Source: Bradyrhizobium cenepequi (GTDB lineage Bacteria; Pseudomonadota; Alphaproteobacteria; Rhizobiales; Xanthobacteraceae). Taken from it: 58,073 nt of DNA. Location of the stretch: contig NZ_JAGKJI010000042.1 of the NCBI RefSeq assembly GCF_020329485.1, positions 1-58,073 of the forward strand, in the 5' to 3' direction. The notes beneath the pieces are model-generated. The model saw nothing but the letters and a program-made list of their open reading frames with translations, made no database searches and was not told where the DNA came from. The position numbers and the translations under genes were made by a program. Shown here in pieces: positions 9,185 through 17,500 of this stretch (the stretch's first letter is position 1; each line of letters starts with the position of its first letter).

Positions 9185-10021
9185 TTAGGCGGCCGGCACG
9201 CGTGCGACTGCCGCCGGGGTGTAGTCACCGTCAGGAAAACGCAAGAATTCACGCATCGCAGTCAGTTGGTTGTCCATCATCACTATACCCGGTTGCGTGT
9301 AGCAGCCGCGCTCCCGCGCGGCAGCCAGCAGCGGTGTAATCTGAGGATGGACTACGACGTCTCCGACCAATGCCTCACGCACCAGATCGGTGCAGTCGAT
9401 CGAGATCGGATCATCCGGTTTCATCCCGATCGGACTGGCATTCACAACGAGATCGTATCCCCGCGCCGAAGCAGCCGAGGTCCCGGAGGGTATTCCGGCC
9501 GCCTCTAATCGGCTCGCGAGATCGCTCGCGCGGTCTGCCGCGATATCAGAGACATGAACAGAGGAAGCCTTCGCCTCTGCGATGGCGAAGGCGATCGCAG
9601 TGCCAGCCCCTCCTGAACCAACGACAAGCGCGCGGCGTCCTTCGATGCGTTGACCTCTGCTCAGCAATCCCTTGACGAAGCCGATGCCGTCGAGAATGTC
9701 TCCACGCCAGCGGCCGTCCTCGTCACGGCGCATGACGTTCACAGACTGCACGTGACGCGCCCGTTCTGTAAGGATGTCCGCATGATGTACCGCCGCGAGC
9801 TTATGCGGGATGGTGACGATCAGACCTGCGATGTTTTGGATCGTTCGCAATCCCGTCAAGAAGGTCTTCAATTCGGCGGGCGTGACATGCAGAGGGACGC
9901 AGACGGCATTGAAACGATTTGCGCGAAATAGAGCACTCCAGACTTCCGGTGCGCGAACCTGCCGGATCGGATCCCCAACGACGCCAAGGATCTGCGTCGA
10001 GCCATCAACGATCTTGTGCAT
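9185..10021 (-). CDS. Shikimate dehydrogenase-like oxidoreductase (AroE family)
   Basis: The protein has 278 residues, the usual AroE length. It has the N-terminal substrate domain (ILGVVGDPIRQVRAPEVW), the catalytic lysine in TIPHK, the aspartate in DILDGIGF, the NADP-binding ALVVGSGGAGTAIAFAIA and the C-terminal VVVHPQITPLL. The usual SxSPxxHN substrate motif is replaced by RQVRAPEVW, so both conserved serines are missing. It is therefore probably one of the AroE paralogues acting on quinate or another small ligand rather than the housekeeping enzyme. Its start overlaps the stop of the broken gene upstream (TGATG at 10023-10019), which points to a former operon. Confidence 0.8.
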   Translation of the reverse strand: MHKIVDGSTQILGVVGDPIRQVRAPEVWSALFRANRFNAVCVPLHVTPAELKTFLTGLRTIQNIAGLIVTIPHKLAAVHHADILTERARHVQSVNVMRRDEDGRWRGDILDGIGFVKGLLSRGQRIEGRRALVVGSGGAGTAIAFAIAEAKASSVHVSDIAADRASDLASRLEAAGIPSGTSAASARGYDLVVNASPIGMKPDDPISIDCTDLVREALVGDVVVHPQITPLLAAARERGCYTQPGIVMMDNQLTAMREFLRFPDGDYTPAAVARVPAA

Positions 10022-10510
10022 CAGGCGACCTCCTCGGCCGTGAGCAGGTAGGCGAGGTCGTAGATCGCTGAATGCTTAACTGTGGCCTTCACGGCCTCGT
10101 TGAGCAAAACGAGCACGGCAGGAACGGTTGCCGTCAGCTCAGGACGGCCCGTGCTCTCAACCCTCACGACAGCGTCGAAAATGTCTTTGCAGTCTTGGCG
10201 CTCAGGTCGCTTTCGCGGGTTTTCATGCGGGTCGTATCGGGAGCGGAGACGCCAAGATGTGCGCCGCAGATACTCTCGGAGATGCCATCGCGGCAGGCTC
10301 CGTTGCCGGGCGCGCAGTCCAGCCAGGATTTGCCGGGGCCGATCGGGCCGAGCATGACGAGACAATTGTGATCGTGGATTCATTTGCCCGTGGCGAGGTT
10401 TTGGAATAGTGGGCGGTCGAGACGACGAGCGGTGCGATAGCGACATTCTCCATAGCCGCGGCTTCCCAAAGCGCGAGCAGCTTGCGGCCGACGCCATTGC
10501 GTCGGGCCAC
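10021..10510 (-). pseudogene. Unidentified gene broken by frameshifts, formerly coupled to the AroE-like gene
   Basis: Protein-like segments appear in successive minus-strand frames: GVGRKLLALWEAAAMENVAI, then LGPIGPGKSWLDC with CRDGISESICGAHLG, then FDAVVRVESTGRPELTATVP and KHSAIYDLAYLLTAEEVA ending at 10021. Together they look like the C-terminal 150 residues of one protein with about two frameshifts. I do not recognise the family. The stop overlaps the AroE-like start, so the two were probably co-translated once. Confidence 0.5.
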
Positions 10511-11431
10511 CTCGAAGATGTTCGCACCCTACTCAAAAGCTCTCCGCCACTATTCGGACCTTCTCCTCGCCCTCCATCGTCGCGGGCGGCGCTCCCCCGT
10601 GATCAGCTCGACGCGACGCTAAGAATCACATTTCCTGCCTGGCTAAGCATGGCATTAGCCATCGCTGCACCTCCACCGGGTCAACGGCCCGGCTTCCAGA
10701 TCGAACGCCGTCCTCCAGGCGTAAAGATATCAAAGCCGCCGCTGGGCGAACGATTGCGGCAACCGCGAAAAAGTGCAGCAGAGCGTCAATTGGCCGGACC
10801 GCACTTTCACCGTGCGCCCAAGCAATCGGCGTGCCACCAAGGACGTTCTGCAGGCCCTATTGAAGAGGGGTAAAAGCATGCGCTTCGCGCCACGCCTTCG
10901 GAATTCCCGAGCCTCAGTGTCGAGTTGCGAACATAAGTCTTCAACTGAACACTGCTGAACACGACAACACAGAGTCAAGGTCGTTCAGGGAGGTCATGGC
11001 GTGCCTCTACGAGCGAGCGCTACAGCTGAGGGCTCAAACGCTGGCGGGCTTCCAAGTACTGGCGCGCGCGATCATCACAAGCTGCTGGGAGACGAGACGA
11101 GCCTCTAACGGGTAACCATCCGCGGTGTCGGCGGCATCGCCGTCGCGCTCACCGCCGTCATCTGGTTAGGGCCGGCCGCCGCGCTTGTTATCATCAAGTT
11201 GATCCTTGGAGCTTCTTCGTGCCTGCACGAAATGGGTCCTCGTGATCGCTTTGTGTCCGTTGCAGGCCACCTGCTGACTTGGCCATGATCAAGCAGAGTT
11301 GGAATGCTGCGCAGACGAATTAATCTGCAGCTGGGCACCGAGGCGAAGACCAAATTGCCGTCGTAGGGTTCGACGAGCTGCAACGGTTGCTGGGCAAGAG
11401 GAGATGAGTCGAAACCCTGCGTGACGTACGG
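10511..11431. other. Decayed region with no intact gene
   Basis: No convincing complete frame is present. The stretch 10800-10935 is one arm of a diverged inverted repeat (see the repeat entries). The rest, including open frames around 10409-10873 and 11105-11383, has no recognisable domain and looks like degraded DNA. Confidence 0.5.
10803..10935 (+). repeat. Left arm of a diverged inverted repeat carrying an ORF remnant
   Basis: This segment matches the reverse complement of 12105-12236 at roughly three bases in four by eye. Shared runs include TCACCGTG, GCAATCGGC, GACGTT, AGCATG and GCTTCGCGCC. Both arms can be translated to a similar peptide (NRRATKDVLQALLKRGKSM here), which suggests they once coded for the same unidentified protein. 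Confidence 0.7.
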
Positions 11432-11815
11432 TTGCGCAAAGATGGATTGCGCGCTCGCATCATTGCCGGAGGACGCCCGATGAGACAGGTTTGCGAGGCT
11501 CTCGCGGTAGCGCGCTCAAATGTGGCGGCGAAGCTTGCGCGGCTTGCTGATTTGCAGGATAGGCGCTCGGCACAAAATACTGATCATGCGAGCCTGGAAG
11601 AAATTCGGCGGGCCATACCGACACTTGCCAGATTATGGTTACCTCGCGTGTGGGCTTGCTTCGCGGCGAACAGGAACGGATATGCGCGGCTCCAGTAAAA
11701 AGACCGTGACGCGACTAGATTGCCTTTCATGCCGAAGCTTGATGCGGCGACGGCCGCGCAACCTCGCCATCGTGTTCGAACGTCATAGCGATCAGCATCC
11801 CGTAGCGTACTGAAA
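11432..11815 (+). pseudogene. IS3-family transposase OrfB N-terminal fragment, frameshifted
   Basis: The peptide IIAGGRPMRQVCEALAVARS and the following NVAAKLARLAD match the start of IS3-family OrfB proteins (normally GRPMRQVCEVLGVARSNVAARL). A frameshift near 11600 moves the homology to another frame (PYRHLPDYGYLACG, where the family has DLPSYGYRRVWA). The catalytic DDE core is absent, so the copy is dead. Confidence 0.72.
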
Positions 11816-12104
11816 TATCACTTCTCACGCGAATTCCACCGCAGGACCAAATTATCAACGTTGCGAGGAGGTCTCCGGACGTATAGGGGCAACAGCGTCC
11901 TCGGCATGGGATACCGCTCCGCAAGTCGAATGACACCAGGTAATGTTCCGATACTGAGCCCTTCGATCGTGAGGTCGCCATTGGAGACATCATCCTCAAG
12001 CAGACGTTCGAGTTTGGCACGAGGAGGCGACTATCGTCATTTGACGATTCGGATCGTCGTGTCCAACGGCGTCCGGTTGAAGACGTTGACGTCCGGAGTC
12101 CGAC

Positions 12105-12236
12105 ACTAGGCTCCAACTGTTCCGCCGATACGGCGCGAAGCTCATGCTGTTGCCTTCTTCAAGCAAGGCGCGCGCAACGTCTTTTGCGGCATGCCGATTG
12201 CTGGAACACGGTGAAGGAGCCGTTGCGACCATAGCG
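12105..12236 (-). repeat. Right arm of the diverged inverted repeat
   Basis: This is the inverted partner of 10803-10935. Read on the minus strand it encodes NRHAAKDVARALLEEGNSMS, similar to the peptide of the left arm. Together the two arms bracket about 1.2 kb that includes the IS3 fragment. Confidence 0.7.
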
Positions 12237-12264
12237 GTCTCCAGTCACCGGCTCAGGACTTCGC

Positions 12265-12792
12265 ATGGAACGTGCTCGATTGATACAAATCAATGCCGTA
12301 GACTCTCCACTGTTGAGTGCGGTCTCGCCGATTGAAGCATTGCCGCGTCCGTCGCGGGTGTCGCTGTTCTACGCCCAGCAGCGACGTTGGTTCCGGTCGC
12401 GTCTGGACGGCGGCAGTGAGACCTGTCAGATCCAAATGGGGCGCCGGCTTCGCGGCGAGCTGGACGAGTCGAGTCTGCAGCCGGCCTTCGGATTAGTGGT
12501 ACGTCATGAGGTGCTGCGTAACACCGTCGCGATAGACGATAACGAGCCGTTCCAGCAGATCGGGCCGGAGGAGGTCGGCCTGGCCTTGAACCGAAACGCT
12601 CGGACACCAGGCGCGGATGCGCAGGCGAAGCTCTCGCAGCTGGTGCGTCAAAAGCAGGAGCTAACGTCGAGACAAGTTTGGGGTGAGCCGATGGCTTTGC
12701 TGTCGGTCAACTCGTTCCAAGTCTCGTGGCTGGGCAGAACGGACTTGGCGACGTCGCATAGTTGCCAATGCATCAAATTTGTGAGGCCTTGA
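12265..12792 (+). pseudogene. NRPS condensation-domain N-terminal fragment
   Basis: The open frame encodes the start of a condensation domain: PRPSRVSLFYAQQRRWF (family form LSFAQQRLWFL), then RRLRGELDESSLQPAFGLVV and RHEVLRNTVAIDDNEPFQQI. The catalytic HHxxxDG motif and everything after about residue 130 are missing; the tail (WLGRTDLATSHSCQCIKF) has no homology I can see. It is a truncated remnant of a large peptide-synthetase gene, next to the transketolase cluster. Confidence 0.75.
12280..12293. promoter_or_regulatory. Perfect FixK/FNR-type box
   Basis: The 14-mer TTGATACAAATCAA is a perfect TTGAT-N4-ATCAA palindrome, extended to 16 bases by flanking A and T. This is the binding consensus of FNR/FixK-type regulators, which in rhizobia control genes for low-oxygen and symbiotic life. 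It lies at the 5' edge of the NRPS fragment and about 500 bases before the transketolase gene. Whether it still drives anything is unknown. Confidence 0.55.
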
Positions 12793-12796
12793 GCGT

Positions 12797-13687
12797 ATGG
12801 AGCAGATGGTGCCCGCCGAAACCGCAACGAAACTCCCATCAGCCATGGAAATGCAGAGAGAGGATGAACTGCTCTGCAGCTCACTTCGCGCTCGCACTGT
12901 AGGCACGATTCGAAATGCCGGCGGTGGACATATTGGTTCCTCTCTTTCGCTGATCGAGATCCTTTACTGCTTGTTTTGTCGATTTCTGCGCATCGATCCA
13001 CTGAAGCCAAACGACCCCAACAGAGATCGCTTCATCTTAAGTTCTTGCCAAGGTGCAGTGGCGCTCTTTGCAGTAATGGAGCATCGCGGTTTCTTGCCGC
13101 CATCTTCGCTGGAGCGGTTTCTTGCGGGTGGCTCTGAACTGACAATGTTTCCAACGATCAGCATATCCGGCGTCGAGATGACGGGTGGATCGCTTGGACA
13201 CGGGATCGCGTTTGGAATCGGAACAGCGCTGTCCGCAAAAAGGTCTGGGCAATCCTACTTGACGGTCGCGCTTGTCGGCGACGGAGAAATGAATGAAGGG
13301 TCAGTCTGGGAAGCAGCCTTAGCTGGTAGTCATCTCAAGCTAAGCAATCTACTCGTCATCGTAAACCGAAATCGACTCCAGATAGACGGCCCAACCGAAT
13401 CGATAATGACCCTTGAGCCTGTGGCTGAGAAATGGAAGTCGTTTGGTTGGAATGTGCAAGAAGTAAATGGACACTCGATATCTGAAATCGTGCACGCTCT
13501 CAACTTAGCCAGATCAAACGCTGAAACGTCAGCATCTCCGCAGATCCTGATCGCGCATACGATCAAGGGGCGCGGTATCTCCTTTATGGAGAATTCAGTG
13601 GAATGGCATTACCGAGTTCCCTCTGAGGCGGAGTACGGTGCAGCGATGCAAGAGCTCGTAGCTCGTGGGTTCATTGGCGGTCTATGA
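12797..13687 (+). CDS. Transketolase, N-terminal (thiamine diphosphate-binding) subunit
   Basis: The protein has 296 residues, the usual size of the N-half in split transketolases. Visible motifs are GGGHIGSSLS, GGSLGHGIAFGIGTALSAK, the ThDP/Mg motif GDGEMNEGSVWEAA followed by VNRNRLQIDG, and HTIKGRGISFMEN. The C-half is encoded at 13995-14942, so the two should form one enzyme moving a two-carbon ketol (or other acyl) unit. Sampled lines are near 48% G+C, against about 62% in the pim region, which suggests later acquisition. The stop overlaps the next ATG (ATGA). It is probably specialised rather than the housekeeping pentose-phosphate enzyme, given its neighbours. Confidence 0.88.
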   Translation: MEQMVPAETATKLPSAMEMQREDELLCSSLRARTVGTIRNAGGGHIGSSLSLIEILYCLFCRFLRIDPLKPNDPNRDRFILSSCQGAVALFAVMEHRGFLPPSSLERFLAGGSELTMFPTISISGVEMTGGSLGHGIAFGIGTALSAKRSGQSYLTVALVGDGEMNEGSVWEAALAGSHLKLSNLLVIVNRNRLQIDGPTESIMTLEPVAEKWKSFGWNVQEVNGHSISEIVHALNLARSNAETSASPQILIAHTIKGRGISFMENSVEWHYRVPSEAEYGAAMQELVARGFIGGL

Positions 13688-13959
13688 CCAGCTTGACCGC
13701 TGCAGATCAGGTTAGAACGCATTGGCAGACGTTGAAACATCAAGCGTGGCACTCGTTCCGGAGCTTCTCGCGGAATACGTCGAGCGAGTTTTCGGACCCT
13801 GGAACGAGACGGCGTGGCCGGGCCAGGCACAATGTTCCTCTTCAAAGGCTCGGCTTGCCACAAGATGTGGCACAGCTTGCCGCGTTTCTGACCTCAAACA
13901 GAGCCAATTACATCACCGGCTGCACCATCGACTGCAATGGTGGTTGGGCGATCAGCTAG
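13684..13959 (+). pseudogene. Short-chain dehydrogenase C-terminal remnant between the transketolase halves
   Basis: The last 45 residues are a good SDR C-terminus (RLGLPQDVAQLAAFLTSNRA, then NYITGCTIDCNGGWAIS). An overlapping frame just upstream (VALVPELLAEYVERVFGP) fits the SDR substrate loop, so a frameshift separates the two. The Rossmann motif and the YxxxK active site are missing. The gene was apparently a third SDR of this cluster. The frame from 13684 overlaps the transketolase stop by four bases and could still be translated as a meaningless peptide. Confidence 0.65.
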
Positions 13960-13994
13960 CTCTTTTCAATTTCAGTTAGGCGGAGCGTCACGCT

Positions 13995-14942
13995 ATGTCG
14001 AGCCAATCTCTTGATCTTCGTTCCGGATTCACAGACGCGCTCATAACAAAAGCAAAGGCAGGCAACGCCTTCACCCTCATTTCCGTCGATTCGAAGAAGT
14101 CATCGCTGGTAGAGCAAATAGAAGCGGACTATCCAGCTCATTTTCTTGAGCTCGGGGTTATGGAGCAGTGTGCGGCTGGTGTGGCCGCCGGACTGGCCAG
14201 CTGCGGGCACAAAGTATTTATTGTGGGCATAGCCTCATTTGTTACGATGCGAGCCTACGAGCAGATCCGCACGCTTGTGTCACATGGAAACTACGATGTT
14301 AAAGTCGTAGGCTTGTGGTCGGGCCTCTACTACACGTTTCAGGGTCACACCCACGTTCCTCACGAGGATATTTCGATCATGCGTACGTTAGACAACGTGT
14401 CCGTTTACTGCCCGAGCAGTTACCTGGACATGCACAATATCGTCGATCGCCTATTTGCGGAACGCGGCTTCGCTTATGTACGTGTGGAGAACCCGTTCTT
14501 GTCGGCGAGCATGAGAGAACATGGCAGAGAGGACCCCGATCTAGACAGGCTGCAGGTCCTACGGCGAGGACACCGTGTAACAATTCTGAGCACCGGCCGT
14601 GGTCTTTTCGCCGCTAGCGACGCCGCTGATTTGCTGAACGACAAAGGTATTAGCTGCAGCATTCTAAATGCAGTTCGCCTGTGGCCGTTTGACAAAACAA
14701 CTCTTCTCAGCGCGCTTAAGACAACGGATATACTCGTCACCGTCGAAGAGCACGGACGAGTCGGTGGACTAGCCAGCATCGTTTCGGAGATACTGGTTCA
14801 GCATGGCATAGATAACGTCAGACTGTTGCCATTCTCGGGCTCCTCGAAATATCCGAGCAACCTCCAATACGAAGGCGCCCTCGATGGTTTTGGATTAACC
14901 GGCGCCGGAATATCGAGTGCCGTTGCTCAGTTGATCGGGTAG
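13995..14942 (+). CDS. Transketolase, C-terminal (pyrimidine-binding) subunit
   Basis: The protein has 315 residues. It has the central domain with the catalytic glutamate (FLELGVMEQCAAGVAAGLAS), SFVTMRAYEQIR, HEDISIMRTLDNVSVYCPSS and a C-terminal transketolase domain (VEEHGRVGGLASIVSEIL). It completes the N-subunit at 12797; 307 bases containing an SDR remnant lie between the two. Low G+C matches the N-subunit. The IS5-type element begins 20 bases after the stop and separates this arm from the SDR/Gfo arm. Confidence 0.88.
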   Translation: MSSQSLDLRSGFTDALITKAKAGNAFTLISVDSKKSSLVEQIEADYPAHFLELGVMEQCAAGVAAGLASCGHKVFIVGIASFVTMRAYEQIRTLVSHGNYDVKVVGLWSGLYYTFQGHTHVPHEDISIMRTLDNVSVYCPSSYLDMHNIVDRLFAERGFAYVRVENPFLSASMREHGREDPDLDRLQVLRRGHRVTILSTGRGLFAASDAADLLNDKGISCSILNAVRLWPFDKTTLLSALKTTDILVTVEEHGRVGGLASIVSEILVQHGIDNVRLLPFSGSSKYPSNLQYEGALDGFGLTGAGISSAVAQLIG

Positions 14943-14962
14943 CTTGACGCGCGAGTCCGCTA

Positions 14963-15816
14963 GGTGGTGTGGACTCTAAGGATTCCCTTTTAGGAGCAAA
15001 TCAGATTCAAGGCTGCTTTTGGGGAGGCAGTCTTGGGTGTGATGGACCGGTTGGTTTTGAGCGACGGGGCGTGGGAGCGGATGGCGCCGCTGATCATAGG
15101 GCGGCCTGACCAGAAGGGTTCAACCGGACGCGACAACCGGATGTTCGTGGAAGGGGTGCTGTGGATCGTGCGTACGGGCTCGCCCTGGCGTGATCTTCCC
15201 GAAGCGTTCGGGGATTGGAACAGCGTGTTCCGGCGCTTCAGCCGATGGAGCATCAAAGGTGTTTGGTGGCGGATCTTCGAGGCGATGTCCGATGATCCGG
15301 ACTTCGAATATCTGATCGTCGACTCCACCATCGTCCGAGCCCACCAGCACGCTGCCGGGGCCAAAAAAGGGGGTCTGAAGATCAAGATCAAGCGCTCGGC
15401 CGCTCGCGCGGTGGCTTGAGCACCAAGATACATTTGGCCGTTCGCGGCCTGGGATGTCCCGTGCGCTTCACGCTCACCGCAGGTCAGAAGGGCGATGCAC
15501 CGCAAGCGGCTACTTTGCTCGAAGGGCTACCTGCCGAGGTCGTCATGGCCGATACGGCCTATGACGCCGATCACTTGCGCCAGGCCATCGCCGCCAAAGG
15601 GGCGCTCGCCGTCATCCCCAACAACCCTTCACGGGCGCTCAAATATCCGCTCGACAAACATCTCTATGCCCAGCGCCATCTCGTCGAATGCTGCTTCTCA
15701 AAGCTGAAGCAATTCCGTCGCGTCGCAACCCGCTTCGAAAAGACCGCCCGAAACTACCTTGCCGTCGTCACTCTCGCAGCCATCGTCCTATGGATGCGAT
15801 AAGTGTCCACACCACC
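14963..15816 (+). mobile_element. Complete IS5-family insertion sequence with inverted ends and TA target duplication
   Basis: The 854-base element begins GGTGGTGTGGAC and ends with the complement GTCCACACCACC. Both sides are flanked by TA (14961-14962 and 15817-15818), part of a CTAG context. Inside are two overlapping frames of an IS5-type transposase. The insertion lies in the stop codon of the SDR at 15816-16595 and restores that stop. Intact ends and frames suggest a recent and possibly active copy. A decayed relative is at 24085-24365. Confidence 0.88.
15033..15802 (+). CDS. IS5-family transposase made from two frames by -1 frameshifting
   Basis: The first frame (15033-15419) begins MDRLVLSDGAWERMAPLI and carries RTGSPWRDLPEAFGDWNSVF and the first catalytic aspartate in YLIVDSTIVRAHQHAAG. 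The second (15416-15802) has STKIHLAVRGLG, VVMADTAYDADHLRQAI and HLVECCFSKLKQFRRVATRF. At 15363-15369 a run of six A followed by G precedes GGGG. A -1 slip there gives KRGSEDQDQALGRSRGGL, which is the normal family sequence joining the two parts. A single fused transposase is therefore expected, as in other IS5 elements. Confidence 0.85.
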
Positions 15817-16595
15817 TAGCGCATGTTCCAGCCGCCGTCCACGGTTATCGTGTGTCCGGTGATTGCCCGACTCTTGTCGCTACAGGCGAGGAAGAGTACT
15901 GCCTCAGCGATATCCCGAGCCTTACAGAAGCTGTTTAAAGGCAACTGGCGCAAGACCGATTGTCTCTGGTCCTCGTCCAGGAGAAGCATTCCTCCTTCTA
16001 CCGCCCCTGGCGCTATGCAATTAACTCGGACGTTAAATTCTGCCAGCTCTCGTGCCAGCGATTTGGTTAGGTTATGGACGGCCGCTTTTGATGCGCAATA
16101 GTGGGCGCCAGAATTGCTGTACGGAAACCTATTTGAACTCGCGCTCGTGCTTCCAATGAACCCCATCACTGAACCAATATTTACGATATTGCCCGAGCGC
16201 TGCCGAAGGAAATACTCAGTTGCGACCTTGCAAGTCACAAATACGCCGTTCAGATTTACGCCGATCACATTTTGCCACTCTTCAAAACTCACCTCCCAAA
16301 TTCGCGCTCTCTTTGAACCGTCGCGCTTCGGTGAGATTCCCGCCGCGTTGACCAATAGATCCAGGCGGCCCTCTTTCTCAAAGAGTTCCGCGAAAGCTCT
16401 TTTCACTTGCTCTTCTCGACAAACATCTCCCGACAAAAAGATCACCTCCTTGGGCAAAGAGCCGAACTGTTCCGATGGAGGAGATCGATCGAAAATTGCT
16501 GTACGATAGCCCTCATTGGACAAGGCGGTCGCAATACTTTGTCCAATATTGCCGGAGCCACCCGTGACAATTGCAATCTTTCGGTCAGCGATCAT
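15816..16595 (-). CDS. Short-chain dehydrogenase/reductase
   Basis: The protein has 259 residues, a classical SDR: cofactor motif IVTGGSGNIGQSIA, NAAGIS, the active-site Ser region NIGSVMGFIG, YCASK with the catalytic Tyr and Lys, and C-terminal ITGHTITVDGGWNMR. GGAGG lies upstream of the ATG. The last stop base comes from the inserted IS5 element, but the protein is unchanged. It is the third gene of a minus-strand set (Gfo/Idh/MocA, SDR, SDR) that faces the transketolase genes. A role in oxidising or reducing a sugar or cyclitol intermediate is inferred from that company. Confidence 0.85.
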   Translation of the reverse strand: MIADRKIAIVTGGSGNIGQSIATALSNEGYRTAIFDRSPPSEQFGSLPKEVIFLSGDVCREEQVKRAFAELFEKEGRLDLLVNAAGISPKRDGSKRARIWEVSFEEWQNVIGVNLNGVFVTCKVATEYFLRQRSGNIVNIGSVMGFIGSTSASSNRFPYSNSGAHYCASKAAVHNLTKSLARELAEFNVRVNCIAPGAVEGGMLLLDEDQRQSVLRQLPLNSFCKARDIAEAVLFLACSDKSRAITGHTITVDGGWNMR

Positions 16596-16740
16596 GTTCT
16601 AGGACCTCCAGCGTTTTGTTCTCATGACCAATCGAACGAGTTGCGGGCCACATGCCCTTGCATCCGCCGCGTTGAATATCTGCACACAAAGATATCCAAG
16701 ATATGCCACGCCCTCTAACGCTTGAACAGCGAATACGCGC

Positions 16741-17487
16741 CTAGCGCCCGCCCGACACATTGATCAGTGAACCGGAGATATAGCTTGCAGCGTCGCTAGC
16801 GAGAAACGCTATCAGCGCCGCGACTTCCTTCGAAGTAGCAGCTCGACCGATGGGGATCGTTGACAGGATTCGGTTGTAGACTTCGCGCGGTACTGCATGT
16901 GCCATTCGCGTTTCCGTCATGCCCGGCAGGAGCGCATTGACCGTTATCGAGTACGGCGCGACTTCCTTCGCCAGACTGCGAGTAAGCCCGAGTAAGCTCG
17001 CCTTGCTCGCCGCATAGGGACTACCGTTGAGCAAGCCTTCAGTCGCTGCGATCGAAGCAATATTGATGATCCGTCCCCACCGTGCCTTCTTCATAGGAGT
17101 AATGGCAGCTTTGGTTGCAAACACAGCTCCAAACACATTGGCGGAGAAGACGTCGATCCACGTCTGATTGTCTTGGAGTTCAAAAGCGGCAACGGGACAG
17201 TGAACTCCCGCATTGTTTACTAAAATACTTGCGTGTCCCCAACGTGCCCGCAACATGTCAAACGCAGAGCTCACGGCTTGGTAGTTGGAAACATCCACCC
17301 GAAGCGTCAGCAGACGATCTTGGTGTACGCCCGCACTTTCGCGCAGCTTCTTTGCCGCCGATTCGTCCTTATGAAAGAGGGCGCACACCTTTGCGCCACC
17401 TTCTAGAAAGAGGGATGTGACGGCGCCTCCTATACCCTGGGTACCTCCGGTCACAACCACAGTCTTGCCCTCAAATGTGGATTGCAC
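16741..17487 (-). CDS. Short-chain dehydrogenase/reductase, FabG-like
   Basis: The protein has 248 residues with VVVTGGTQGIGGAVTSLFLE, the NNAGVH motif, the active-site serine in IINIASIAATEGL, YAASK and the C-terminal YISGSLINVSGGR. Its start is 13 bases from the stop of the Gfo/Idh/MocA gene, so the two are surely co-transcribed. The next SDR follows after 145 bases. It resembles 3-oxoacyl-ACP reductases in sequence, but the setting points to a sugar-like substrate; this is inference. Confidence 0.85.
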   Translation of the reverse strand: MQSTFEGKTVVVTGGTQGIGGAVTSLFLEGGAKVCALFHKDESAAKKLRESAGVHQDRLLTLRVDVSNYQAVSSAFDMLRARWGHASILVNNAGVHCPVAAFELQDNQTWIDVFSANVFGAVFATKAAITPMKKARWGRIINIASIAATEGLLNGSPYAASKASLLGLTRSLAKEVAPYSITVNALLPGMTETRMAHAVPREVYNRILSTIPIGRAATSKEVAALIAFLASDAASYISGSLINVSGGR

Positions 17488-17500
17488 TGTGTCGCTCCCC

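Noticed and set aside
13684..13959. SDR-like frame as an intact third dehydrogenase
   Set aside because: Only the C-terminal 45 residues are SDR-like; cofactor and active-site motifs are missing.
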